A DNA stretch of 33,258 nt from a virus. Below, piece by piece: positions 9,030 through 15,291 of this stretch. The notes under the pieces are model-generated. The model was not told the origin of the DNA, did no database searches, and saw only the letters and a program-made list of their open reading frames with translations. The position numbers were made by a program, and so were the translations under genes. How positions within the stretch are numbered: position 1 is the stretch's first letter; each line of letters opens with the position of its first letter. The DNA lies in IMG/VR virus record IMGVR_UViG_3300025648_000053, positions 1-33,258 of that record. One strand, given 5' to 3'.

Positions 9030-9992
9030 ATGACAGTCTTAGCCCCCGCCCTTTACTACCGCGACTTTGACAACAGCGGCAACCCGTTGGCTTATGGCTC
9101 GGTCTACACCTACGCTGCGGGAACCACCACACCGCTGGCGACCTACACCGACTCAACGGGTAGTACGCCCAACACCAACCCCATCATCCTGAATGCCCGG
9201 GGCGAAGCGTCCATCTGGATTCCGTTCAACACGGGCTACAAGTTCGTGGTGAAGGACTCGCTAGGCAACACCATCCGCACCGTGGATCAGGTGATCAACG
9301 TCCAGCAGACGAGCGGCTACGGTGGAACGGACACGGGTACGGCGACGGCTTACGTCCTCACCTATGCGGCGTCCTTCACCAGCTACGCCAATGGCGTGAC
9401 GGTCACGTTCCTTCCAGCAAACACAAACACCGGGGCGGCGACGATTAACATCAACGGGATCGGGGCGGTTTCCATCACCAACTCGGACGGATCGGCCCTA
9501 CAGGCGGGTCAGATCGTCTCGGGGCAGTTGGTCAGCCTCGTCTATCAGGGCACGTCCTTCCACTTGCAGTTGACGGGTACGAACCCGCTCGTGCTGCCGT
9601 TCCTCAATACCTTGATTGCGGCGACCACCATTTCGGATGGCGCAGCCAGTCCCACCCAGTTTCCGGTCGGCTTTCGACAGATCCCGCAGAACATCCAGAA
9701 TGCGGCGTACTCAACCGTGCTGGCTGACGATGGGAAGCACATTTACCACTCGGACGGCTCGGCCTACACGTACACCATCAACAACGCGCTAGCGTACAAC
9801 ATCGGGGCGACGCTTAACTTCGTGAACGATGCGTCGGCGGCGGTCAACATCACGATCGCCCTGTCGTCTGGAACGCTGCGTTGGTCGCCTTCGGGTGGCA
9901 CGGGTAACCGGACGTTGGCGCAATACGGCAAAGCGACCGCCCAGAAGGTGGCGGCGACGGTCTGGTACATCACGGGCGTGGGTCTGACGTGA
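9030..9992 (+). CDS. Tail fibre with tailspike-like head-binding domain
   Basis: The 320-residue protein has an N-terminal domain of the type that joins podovirus fibres or spikes to the tail: YYRDFDNSGNPLAYGSVYTY, then ATYTDSTGSTPNTNPIILN and ARGEASIWI (residues about 9-75). The middle is a short T/G/N-rich beta region. The last about 95 residues form a beta domain ending GNRTLAQYGKATAQKV...GVGLT, which is closely like the end of the protein at 32556-32933. It lacks a long beta-helix or enzyme domain, so it is probably an adaptor with the receptor-binding part supplied by the next gene, whose GTG start overlaps its stop. An AGGTGA ribosome-binding site lies in the previous gene's end. Confidence 0.8.
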   Translation: MTVLAPALYYRDFDNSGNPLAYGSVYTYAAGTTTPLATYTDSTGSTPNTNPIILNARGEASIWIPFNTGYKFVVKDSLGNTIRTVDQVINVQQTSGYGGTDTGTATAYVLTYAASFTSYANGVTVTFLPANTNTGAATININGIGAVSITNSDGSALQAGQIVSGQLVSLVYQGTSFHLQLTGTNPLVLPFLNTLIAATTISDGAASPTQFPVGFRQIPQNIQNAAYSTVLADDGKHIYHSDGSAYTYTINNALAYNIGATLNFVNDASAAVNITIALSSGTLRWSPSGGTGNRTLAQYGKATAQKVAATVWYITGVGLT

Positions 9993-10597
9993 GCGGCGTT
10001 TTATCAATCATCGGTACGGACATCGGCGGCGGGTCGTTTAACCCCATCATCAGCCAGTATGTAAACAACGGAACCTATACGGAGACCATCCCCACAGGCG
10101 CCTCTAACGTCACCATTGAACTTTGGGGCAACACGGGATTCGGTGGTCACGGTAATACCTCGGTCGGCTCACAGGGCGGCGGCGGTGGTTCTGGTGGCTA
10201 CGCCCGGTCCACCTACACCGTGGGTTCGCTTGGCGGCGTCGGCAAGACCTTTACGATCGTCGTTCAGGCGGGAGCCAGCGGCGCGAACTCAACCATCTCG
10301 GCGGGTACGGTCACCGGATTCACCGCAATGGCAGCGCCTTCAGGCGGTAACGGCGGCGTTGGTACGACGGGAACGGACGGCGCAGGTGGTTCCGCAGGTG
10401 CGATCGGCACGGGCGGCACGGCTTCCAACCAGACGGGTAACGCAGGTCAGATGGGCGGCGGTCTGGGCGGCGGGTCGGGGTCAGGAGGCGCTGGCGTCGT
10501 CGGCGTCAACGGTACGGGCAATGCTGGCCCGAATGGTACGTTTACCTTAGCGAATGCTCCGGGTTTGAACGGTTTAGCGATTTTCTCATACACCTAA
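9989..10597 (+). CDS. Glycine-rich tail tip / adhesin
   Basis: The 202-residue protein starts at GTG 9989 in a GTGA overlap with the fibre gene. After a short beta N-terminus (YVNNGTYTETIPTGASNVTI, ELWGNTGFGG) it has dense glycine blocks at about 50-70 and 110-190 (GGGGGSGGYARSTYTV, GGSGSGGAGVVGVNG). It ends in a strand (GLAIFSYT). Such layouts are known from T-even gp38-type adhesins and other phage glycine-rich tip proteins, where poly-Gly helices carry variable receptor-binding loops. The coupled start suggests tight stoichiometry with the preceding fibre. Confidence 0.7.
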   Translation: MSGVLSIIGTDIGGGSFNPIISQYVNNGTYTETIPTGASNVTIELWGNTGFGGHGNTSVGSQGGGGGSGGYARSTYTVGSLGGVGKTFTIVVQAGASGANSTISAGTVTGFTAMAAPSGGNGGVGTTGTDGAGGSAGAIGTGGTASNQTGNAGQMGGGLGGGSGSGGAGVVGVNGTGNAGPNGTFTLANAPGLNGLAIFSYT

Positions 10598-10608
10598 AGG
10601 GGATTCCC

Positions 10609-10788
10609 ATGTTGAATGCAGCAATTGGCCTCACGGTCGGCTTGGTCGCGGGTGCGTGGATCGCGTACACCTATTCCTCAAAATTGATTGCCGACGCGCA
10701 AAACTCGAAGGCGCGAGTGGAAAACGAACTGGCGGCGCTCAAGGCGGCGGCTACGGCGGTGAAGACCGACGTGGAGAAAGCGGTCTGA
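10609..10788 (+). CDS. Small one-pass membrane protein of the lysis region
   Basis: This 59-residue gene starts at ATG 10609 behind AAGGGG with good spacing. It encodes one N-terminal membrane segment (residues about 4-24, AAIGLTVGLVAGAWIAYTY) followed by a charged helix of about 35 residues (KLIADAQNSKARVENELAAL). Its stop overlaps the lysozyme start (ATGA at 10787-10790 region). Position directly before the endolysin suggests a lysis accessory function, but it is short for an i-spanin and no outer-membrane partner was found. Confidence 0.65.
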   Translation: MLNAAIGLTVGLVAGAWIAYTYSSKLIADAQNSKARVENELAALKAAATAVKTDVEKAV

Positions 10789-11273
10789 TGGACATCATCC
10801 CGGGTCATCACATGGACCCGGACCTGTTCACCCAGATGATTCGTCACGACGAAGGTGTCAGAAACCTCGTTTATGACGACGCTACGGGGCAGACGATTGG
10901 TCCGGGGTACACGGTCAAGGGTAACCCCACGATCGGCGCAGGGCGCAACGTAGGGCCGTCTGGGCCGGGTCTGCGGGATGGCGAGATTGATTCCATGCTG
11001 ACCAATGACCTGAATTGGTATGAGGATCAGGCGGCGACCTTCCCGTGGTACGCCAACCTTGATCCCGTCCGGGCGACTGTTGTCTGCTCGATGGTCTTTA
11101 ACTTGGGTCTGCGGTCGTTCAGCCAGTTCCACGACACGATTTCGTGCATTGAGAAGGGCGACTGGGAAGGCGCGGCGTCCAACATGATGGCGTCTCGGTG
11201 GGCGCAGCAGGTGGGTTCACGGGCCGAACGGCTGTCCGAAATGATGCGGCTTGGCGTACCCATTCAGAGGTGA
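10788..11273 (+). CDS. Endolysin, GH24 lysozyme
   Basis: The 161-residue enzyme is read from ATG 10788, which overlaps the previous stop; the longer frame upstream belongs to another gene's shadow. The lysozyme catalytic pattern is present: E22 (HDEGVRNLVYDD), D31 and T48 in NPTIGAGRN, matching T4 lysozyme E11, D20 and T26 with a longer loop before the threonine. C-terminal VFNLGLRSFSQFHDT and SRWAQQVGSRAERLSEMM are typical of the family. It cleaves the peptidoglycan glycan backbone. There is no signal peptide or SAR helix, so release should depend on the holin encoded next. Confidence 0.92.
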   Translation: MDIIPGHHMDPDLFTQMIRHDEGVRNLVYDDATGQTIGPGYTVKGNPTIGAGRNVGPSGPGLRDGEIDSMLTNDLNWYEDQAATFPWYANLDPVRATVVCSMVFNLGLRSFSQFHDTISCIEKGDWEGAASNMMASRWAQQVGSRAERLSEMMRLGVPIQR

Positions 11274-11276
11274 TTT

Positions 11277-11708
11277 ATGGCTCTTGATCTCACGACCCCG
11301 TGGGGTGCGGTCATCAATGCGGCGGTGGGCATCATTGACAAAGTGATTCCCGACCCGGCGCAGAAGGCGGCGGCGCAACTCCAGATCCTGCAACTTCAGC
11401 AGAACGGTGAACTGGAACAACTCAAAGCGCAGACCTCTTTGGCATTGTCCCAGACCGACATAGATAAAACGGAGGCGGCATCACCGTCCTTCTTCGTTCA
11501 CGGTTGGCGACCCTTCGTGGGGTGGATATGCGGCATCGGCTTAAGCGTCCAGTTCTTGATAGCGCCCATTGGTGTTTGGGCGGCCGCCTTGATGGGCCAT
11601 CCCACCACGTTCCCGACTCTAGACCTCGGTACGTTGATGACTCTGCTCTTCGGTATGCTGGGGCTGGGGGCCATGCACAGTTACGACAAGGTGCAGGGGA
11701 CGGCGTAA
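11277..11708 (+). CDS. Holin, GTA-type three-TM family
   Basis: The 143-residue protein starts after AGGTG. It has an amphipathic N-terminal half (AVINAAVGIIDKVIPDPAQK, then AAAQLQILQLQQNGELEQLK) and two clear C-terminal membrane segments: WRPFVGWICGIGLSVQFLIA, and LGTLMTLLFGMLGLGAMHSY at the end. The W-R-P-F-V-G-W motif is characteristic of the GTA_holin_3TM family (with a short third segment, about PIGVWAAALMG). It forms the membrane lesion that frees the endolysin. Its TAA overlaps the next ATG. Confidence 0.85.
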   Translation: MALDLTTPWGAVINAAVGIIDKVIPDPAQKAAAQLQILQLQQNGELEQLKAQTSLALSQTDIDKTEAASPSFFVHGWRPFVGWICGIGLSVQFLIAPIGVWAAALMGHPTTFPTLDLGTLMTLLFGMLGLGAMHSYDKVQGTA

Positions 11709-12151
11709 TGGCATTTGAGGACACCATCAAAATGGTCAAGTACACCCGGCGGCGGGATGACCGGATGGTGGATGCGATCAAGCAGTTCTTGTTTCTGGCC
11801 CCGAATGTCCTGTTCCTGAAGGACTACACGGACGAAGCGGAGGCGGGGCGGTACGTTCTCGTTTCTCGGGAATGGGAGCGCACCTTTGATCTGAAGTCAG
11901 ATTCGGTCGTTGGGAAATCGGACCATGACCTCTTTCCCAAGCCGATCGCGGACGACCTGCGCCGCGATGACATCCACACGCTCCAATTCGGGCGGGTGGT
12001 GACGAAGGTCAACACGGGCGGCAGTCGGTACAACGGCTGGAAGCCCACCCGAATGGCGCTAATCCCGCTCAAAGTCTTGGGTGAGGATCGGTACACCTTT
12101 CTGGCGGGATTTGCTCTGCCACCGTTTGCGGCGTGGACGGAAGCAGAATGA
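11708..12151 (+). CDS. Free-standing PAS-domain protein
   Basis: Start is ATG 11708, overlapping the holin stop (TAATG), giving 147 residues. After a basic N-terminus (KMVKYTRRRDDRMVDAIKQF) the protein reads as one PAS fold: FLAPNVLFLKDYTDEAEAGR, YVLVSREWERTF, VVGKSDHDLFPKPIADDLRR, DDIHTLQFGRVV, then MALIPLKVLGEDRYTFLAGF. The G-K-[TS]-D...LFP...A..[IL]R..D series is the PAS_4 signature. PAS domains sense small ligands, redox or light, or join proteins. No kinase, cyclase or DNA-binding part is attached. It lies between the holin and another membrane protein with coupled starts, so control of lysis timing is a reasonable guess, not shown. Confidence 0.78.
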   Translation: MAFEDTIKMVKYTRRRDDRMVDAIKQFLFLAPNVLFLKDYTDEAEAGRYVLVSREWERTFDLKSDSVVGKSDHDLFPKPIADDLRRDDIHTLQFGRVVTKVNTGGSRYNGWKPTRMALIPLKVLGEDRYTFLAGFALPPFAAWTEAE

Positions 12152-12396
12152 GCGTTGAGATGAACGGCAACCAGTCCTTTCGGGATCTGGTCATCATGGG
12201 ACTGGAGCAGGTGAACGACGAACTGCGCGAACTGAAACGAGGGCAAGCCATCATTGAACGGGAGAGCCGAGAGGCGATCTCGGAACTCCGTGTCATCGTC
12301 GCCCGGTTAGAGACCAAGATTGCGATCTACTCGTCTCTGGGCGCTTTGGTAGGGTCGGCGCTGATGACGTGGGTCGTGGAAACCTTCAAACACTGA
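12148..12396 (+). CDS. Tail-anchored coiled-coil membrane protein (XhlA-like)
   Basis: ATG 12148 overlaps the PAS gene stop. The 82-residue protein has an amphipathic coiled coil (residues about 8-55, LVIMGLEQVNDELRELKRGQ then SRVIVARLE-type heptads) and one C-terminal membrane segment (KIAIYSSLGALVGSALMTWV). The plan matches XhlA/haemolysin-like phage lysis proteins and other C-tail-anchored phage proteins. It ends the rightward late operon 18 bases before the convergent leftward operon. A role in lysis is likely from position. Confidence 0.65.
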   Translation: MSVEMNGNQSFRDLVIMGLEQVNDELRELKRGQAIIERESREAISELRVIVARLETKIAIYSSLGALVGSALMTWVVETFKH

Positions 12397-12414
12397 AGCC
12401 GTGCTAAATTTTTG

Positions 12415-12843
12415 TTAAGCCGTCGCCAACTCATTCAGCACGGCATCCCGCAGGGCGGTGGCTTCAATTCCTCCCGCCATCTCGCACAGGACGCCCAGAC
12501 ACCGCTCGTAGAACCCCTCAAACTGGGCTTCGTCCATGTTGTGGAAGGCGATGCTGCCGGGGACGGTTACGACCTCCCCAGTTGACCGTAGGGCGATCTG
12601 CTGCACCAGCCCAACCCTAAACTTCAGTTCAATCAGGAGTTCCTCTGTCGAACTCCACAGCCCCGTGGCGTCCATGACCACAGAGAGAAGGGCGAAGAAC
12701 TTGCGGTGATGACGAATGTTCCTTGGCTTCCAGATCTCCACGCGCACCATCGTGTTTTGAGCCACCCGGCGCAGGAAGGTGGCTCCGTCATCGTCTGCCG
12801 CGATTAGCCCTGACGGTGACCGCTTCATCCACAGTTCAGCCAT
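12415..12843 (-). CDS. DUF1367-like phage protein
   Basis: This 142-residue protein begins MAELWMKRSPSGLIAADDDG and continues with VRVEIWKPRNIRHHRKFFAL and ELLIELKFRVG. These are the signatures of DUF1367, a family found in lambdoid recombination/nin regions and of unknown function. The C-terminal part (AFHNMDEAQFEGFYERCLGV) also fits. It is the last gene of the leftward early operon. The ribosome-binding site is weak. Confidence 0.8.
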   Translation of the reverse strand: MAELWMKRSPSGLIAADDDGATFLRRVAQNTMVRVEIWKPRNIRHHRKFFALLSVVMDATGLWSSTEELLIELKFRVGLVQQIALRSTGEVVTVPGSIAFHNMDEAQFEGFYERCLGVLCEMAGGIEATALRDAVLNELATA

Positions 12844-12876
12844 TACGATCGCGTCCCGTCGTATATTCCTTGCGGT

Positions 12877-13080
12877 TCATTCCTGCCCCCGCGCACGGAT
12901 CCGAGCGGCAAATATCTCACCGCCCTTAACCGCTGACTTTTGCTCACACACCTTTGCACACGCCTCGCGCTCCTCGGCCCTTGCCCGAGCATCGACTTTC
13001 GCCATAAGCGCGTGAAGCGCGTCGTAGAACGTTTGATGCAACTCGGCAAACGCATATCTGGCTGCTTCATCGCGGGTCAT
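12877..13080 (-). CDS. Small hypothetical protein, MTRD start
   Basis: The 67-residue protein starts at 13080 behind a near-perfect AGGAGG. It is helical and charged (ALMAKVDARARAEEREACAK, VCEQKSAVKGGEIFAARIRA). The EREACAKVCE...GG...AA.IRARG layout is common in short phage proteins of unknown role. The start overlaps the end of the 49-residue membrane protein by 14 bases within a 16-bp repeat that occurs again at the end of csrA. Confidence 0.7.
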   Translation of the reverse strand: MTRDEAARYAFAELHQTFYDALHALMAKVDARARAEEREACAKVCEQKSAVKGGEIFAARIRARGQE

Positions 13081-13082
13081 GG
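13067..13082. repeat. 16-bp direct repeat copy 1 at a gene junction
   Basis: The + strand reads TCATCGCGGGTCATGG here and at 13262-13277, exactly 195 bp away. On the minus strand it encodes both the end (HDPR, stop) of the upstream gene and the start (MTRD) of the downstream gene. Confidence 0.85.
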
Positions 13083-13216
13083 GTTGTCCTCCTCGCAGCG
13101 TTGAGTGACCGCCGAGACTCGAGCCGATTGACGAGCATCCAGATCAAGATCGTGGCAGCGATTCTGAAGACCACGATGAAAGCGAGGGCGCAGAACGCCA
13201 GTTTTATGATGGTCAT
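13067..13216 (-). CDS. 49-residue one-pass membrane protein
   Basis: ATG at 13216 is preceded by AAGGTGA at proper spacing. The product is 49 residues with one long membrane segment (residues about 5-28, KLAFCALAFIVVFRIAATIL) and a basic tail (NRLESRRSLNAARRTTHDPR). It overlaps the 20-residue ORF upstream (ATGA) and the 67-residue gene downstream (14 bases). Function unknown. Confidence 0.6.
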   Translation of the reverse strand: MTIIKLAFCALAFIVVFRIAATILIWMLVNRLESRRSLNAARRTTHDPR

Positions 13217-13275
13217 GCCGTCACCTTCGTAAACAAAACTTCACGCGCCATCCGAATGATGTCATCGCGGGTCAT
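13213..13275 (-). CDS. 20-residue micro-ORF (MTRDD start)
   Basis: ATG at 13275 follows AGGA with about 8 bases of spacing and gives MTRDDIIRMAREVLFTKVTA. The start lies inside the last 14 bases of csrA; the stop overlaps the next ATG. MTRDDIIRMARE is a frequent N-terminus of short phage proteins whose later part carries EREACAKVCE, as in the 67-residue neighbour. It may therefore be a truncated copy kept as a coupling leader, or a real micro-protein. Confidence 0.4.
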   Translation of the reverse strand: MTRDDIIRMAREVLFTKVTA

Positions 13276-13277
13276 GG
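13262..13277. repeat. 16-bp direct repeat copy 2 at the csrA 3' end
   Basis: Identical to 13067-13082. It encodes the last residues of CsrA (HDPR, stop) and, in another frame, MTRD of the 20-residue ORF. Confidence 0.85.
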
Positions 13278-13435
13278 TCTTGATCCTCTTCGACTAGTTC
13301 ACCGCGCAGGATCTTCACGTCCCGGGGCGCATCAATCCCAATTCGCATCTGGTTCCCGCGATTGTCCAGAAAGTAGACCTTCACATCGTCACCGATCTGG
13401 AACCAGTCCCCGGGCTTCCGTGTAAGGACGAGCAT
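13262..13435 (-). CDS. csrA: Phage-encoded CsrA/RsmA translational regulator
   Basis: Start is ATG 13435 (TGATG overlap with the methyltransferase C-terminal ORF), with AGGAAA upstream. The 57-residue product begins MLVLTRKPGDWFQIGDDVKV and continues GNQMRIGIDAPRDVKILRGE, matching CsrA along its length (usual length about 61). The RNA-contact residues L4 and R44 are both present; H43 and E45 of E. coli CsrA are L and G here. CsrA dimers bind GGA motifs in hairpin loops, often over ribosome-binding sites, and repress or stabilise mRNAs. It is in the early operon, so it could reset host carbon storage, motility or biofilm control, or act on the phage's own mRNAs (see the hairpin at 28263-28280). 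Confidence 0.93.
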   Translation of the reverse strand: MLVLTRKPGDWFQIGDDVKVYFLDNRGNQMRIGIDAPRDVKILRGELVEEDQDHDPR

Positions 13436-13827
13436 CAGTTGTTTCCTTTGCCAGCAATCGTGCTGACCATTTGGATGCGTTGACCGATCCAGCGCATGAC
13501 TGGAACTGCCATAGAGTTGCCCAACGCCTTGTATCGAGGGCCGTCCGATGCTAACTTGTTGCGGTAAGGGATTAACGTGTAATCGTCTGGAAAGCCCTGT
13601 AGACGCTCGCACTCGCGCGGCGTCAGGCGGCGAACTTGCATAGCACTGGCAACGCCCTGCAACCCCGTCGTGTCCAACGTGTACATCGTGCCATCGTCTT
13701 TCCAGCCAGCGCCGTTCTGGGTTTTGTCGCGGCTTGAAATATCAGCCAACGCGATCGGCTGGGTAACTGCCACGGACTGCGGCACCGGCTGCGCTATTGC
13801 CAGCGTCTGATTCTTAGTTAGCGGCAT
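13435..13827 (-). CDS. DNA cytosine-5 methyltransferase, C-terminal part (separate ORF)
   Basis: The open frame reaches ATG 13893, but ATG 13827 (MPLTKNQTLAIAQ) has the better GAGGAA ribosome-binding site and is chosen here (130 residues; 152 from 13893). It contains C5-methyltransferase motif IX (VRRLTPRECERLQGFPD) and motif X (GPRYKALGNSMAVPVMRWIG), needed for target recognition and folding. The preceding part (PIALADISSRDKTQNGAGWK) looks like the variable target-recognition region. These parts complete the enzyme whose catalytic half is encoded by 13883-14719. The stop overlaps csrA. Confidence 0.8.
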   Translation of the reverse strand: MPLTKNQTLAIAQPVPQSVAVTQPIALADISSRDKTQNGAGWKDDGTMYTLDTTGLQGVASAMQVRRLTPRECERLQGFPDDYTLIPYRNKLASDGPRYKALGNSMAVPVMRWIGQRIQMVSTIAGKGNN

Positions 13828-13857
13828 CGTGTGTTCCTCACAAAGACCTCCATGCTG

Positions 13858-13866
13858 CCCCCCCCC
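13858..13866. repeat. C9 (G9 on the coding strand) homopolymer
   Basis: Nine consecutive C on the + strand, between the end of the catalytic methyltransferase ORF and the better ribosome-binding site of the C-terminal ORF. Such runs slip in replication, so length variants are expected. Confidence 0.9.
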
Positions 13867-13882
13867 TTGCTGCCACGGGAAA

Positions 13883-14719
13883 CTAATGGTCATGCGTCAC
13901 CACAAAGGTTTCTGTCTCCGAATCCAACCGCATTCCTTTGCCCGTCAAGCACCGGGATAATGCGTCCTGAGTAGGCGTCTTGTCCGTTAAGCCCCCCCCC
14001 ATGTGCGCGCCGTCTGTTAGCGCACCCACGGTGACGGGTATCATTTTGGCGGAGTTTCGGCTGAGTCCATCGGTGCTTGGGTCTTTGTAGTCCCGGGCGT
14101 TGAGTGGGCCACAAAGTTCAACGCCTCCTTCAGCATCAACGGCAATTCCTTCCCGCGACGTTCGGCGCGGCGCAGGATTCCCGCACAGGCTTTCGCGCTC
14201 AAATAAAACCGCTGCGGCACGTTGCCAACTTCGAGCGTTTGCGACAACGAACACACGGCGGCGTCTTTGGGCCACTCCGAAGTACTGAGCGTCAAGAATT
14301 CGGTAGGCGAACCCATACCCGAGTTTTGCCAACCCTCCAAGCAAGGCTCCAAAGTCCCTTCCACCGTTGGACGACAAGACACCGGGGACGTTCTCCCAAA
14401 CCAGCCACTCGGGGCGGTACTTGTCAGCAATTGCAAGGAAAGTGAGCATGAGGTTGCCACGCGGATCAGCCAGTCCTTTTCTAAGTCCTGCGAGTGAGAA
14501 TGATTGGCAGGGTGTTCCTCCCACAAGAACGTCGATTGATTCATCGGGCCATTCCTTGAATTTGGTCATGTCGCCCCAGTTGGGGACGTTGGGGTAATAA
14601 TGCGCCAGTACGGCTGAAGGGAATTTTTCGATCTCGCTGAACGCAACTGGCGTCCATCCGAGTTCGTGCCAAGCCACGGACGCAGCCTCAATGCCAGAAC
14701 ACACGCTCAGGTATCTCAC
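13883..14719 (-). CDS. DNA cytosine-5 methyltransferase, N-terminal catalytic part
   Basis: Starts at GTG 14719 (GTGA overlap with the gene before) and encodes 278 residues. C5-methyltransferase motifs are clear: I (LSVCSGIEAASVAWHELGW, SAM binding), IV (GGTPCQSFS, nucleophile C71), VI (WENVPG, 108-113) and VIII (QRRRRVFVVA, 151-160). It stops with TAG at 13883-13885, after RLDSETETFVVTHDH, just where single-chain homologues run on into the recognition region and motifs IX-X. Those are in the next ORF, so the enzyme is split. It could protect phage DNA against host restriction. Two-subunit C5-methyltransferases such as M.AquI are known; frameshift or decay is the alternative. Confidence 0.88.
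   Translation of the reverse strand: MRYLSVCSGIEAASVAWHELGWTPVAFSEIEKFPSAVLAHYYPNVPNWGDMTKFKEWPDESIDVLVGGTPCQSFSLAGLRKGLADPRGNLMLTFLAIADKYRPEWLVWENVPGVLSSNGGRDFGALLGGLAKLGYGFAYRILDAQYFGVAQRRRRVFVVANARSWQRAAAVLFERESLCGNPAPRRTSREGIAVDAEGGVELCGPLNARDYKDPSTDGLSRNSAKMIPVTVGALTDGAHMGGGLTDKTPTQDALSRCLTGKGMRLDSETETFVVTHDH
13992..14000. repeat. C9 (G9 on the coding strand) homopolymer inside the methyltransferase catalytic ORF
   Basis: Nine consecutive C on the + strand. A one-base change would move translation into a frame that ends at 13890. It is the second such run within 140 bp. Confidence 0.9.
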
Positions 14720-14862
14720 CGTCGTTCCTCCGCTGCCAGTTCCCTCAGGTAGCGGATTTCCTTAGGTGGACGCCCGGTTCGCTCCCAAGATTCCTTTCTT
14801 AACGCCACGCGACGTTCCCGGGTTCTCCAATAGTAGTCGCGGAAGTAATCCGTTCGTTTCAT
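14716..14862 (-). CDS. Small basic hypothetical protein
   Basis: Start ATG 14862 overlaps the stop of the membrane protein upstream (ATGA). The product is 48 residues, strongly charged and helical (MKRTDYFRDYYWRTRERRVA, KEIRYLRELAAEERR). An in-frame GTG-type extension to 14955 would run through the upstream gene and is rejected. Its stop overlaps the methyltransferase GTG. A nucleic-acid-binding or methyltransferase-associated role is possible but not shown. Confidence 0.5.
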   Translation of the reverse strand: MKRTDYFRDYYWRTRERRVALRKESWERTGRPPKEIRYLRELAAEERR

Positions 14863-15005
14863 CCCCAACACCATGTCAAAAATAGCCATGCAAATTTGAT
14901 CAGTTTGACCACGACCCAGACGGCGAGCGCAAAGAACGCAACGCCCCAGATCCAATTGAAAGTCTCTTCATAGCGGTCTTCCCGCCGACGCTGCCAGTCA
15001 GACAT
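14859..15005 (-). CDS. 48-residue membrane protein
   Basis: ATG 15005 is preceded by GGAGG. The 48-residue product has a charged N-terminus (MSDWQRRREDRYEETFNWIW) and one or two hydrophobic segments (GVAFFALAVWVVVKLIKFAW) ending LFLTWCWG. It overlaps the winged-helix gene by 8 bases and the 48-residue basic gene by 4. Function unknown. Confidence 0.6.
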   Translation of the reverse strand: MSDWQRRREDRYEETFNWIWGVAFFALAVWVVVKLIKFAWLFLTWCWG

Positions 15006-15291
15006 TGAGCCTCCAAAGCATCATGGATCGGCCCCGGGAGTTGGTCTTGGTCCCGCACGGGATCAAGAACCGCTTGGCGCACAGATCCGTTCTGCGTTTG
15101 CGGACGGTTGAATTGCCGAAGCCCTCAAACTCTGGGAGCCGCTCCAGTTCCTCGTCGGTCATAGGACCGTGCAGAAGGAACGCTCCTAGCACCCGCACCT
15201 GTAGGTCGGACAGATGCGGTTGGACGGCTTCAGCAGCCTGTACGCTTGTTACCCAATCGTTCTGACGAACTAATCCTTGTAATCCGTTCAT
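14998..15291 (-). CDS. Winged-helix DNA-binding protein
   Basis: ATG 15291 overlaps the PP-loop gene stop (ATGA) and gives 97 residues. The segment SDLQVRVLGAFLLHGPMTDE, ELERLPEFEGFGNSTVRKRR, TDLCAKRFLIPCGTKTNSRG has the winged-helix order helix, helix, recognition helix, beta wing. It ends with the wing strand SMMLWRLNV. Similar proteins are common in phage early operons and are taken as transcription or replication accessory factors. Specific target unknown. Confidence 0.7.
   Translation of the reverse strand: MNGLQGLVRQNDWVTSVQAAEAVQPHLSDLQVRVLGAFLLHGPMTDEELERLPEFEGFGNSTVRKRRTDLCAKRFLIPCGTKTNSRGRSMMLWRLNV

Noticed and set aside
10656-10787. Upstream extension of the lysozyme frame
   Set aside because: The extension overlaps the small membrane-protein gene 10609-10788. 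ATG 10788 gives a normal-length GH24 enzyme.
13436-13612. Long N-terminal extension of the csrA frame
   Set aside because: CsrA starts with MLVLTRK. The upstream part is a shadow of the methyltransferase C-terminal ORF.
13858-14000. Repair of the split methyltransferase by changing one homopolymer length
   Set aside because: The catalytic frame stops at 13883-13885, before the first tract in reading order that could shift it, and a shift at 13992-14000 leads to another stop at 13890. Neither single change joins both halves.
14862-14955. Upstream extension of the 48-residue basic protein to 14955
   Set aside because: It would duplicate the coding region of the membrane protein 14859-15005, which has a GGAGG site, while ATG 14862 gives a normal ATGA overlap.
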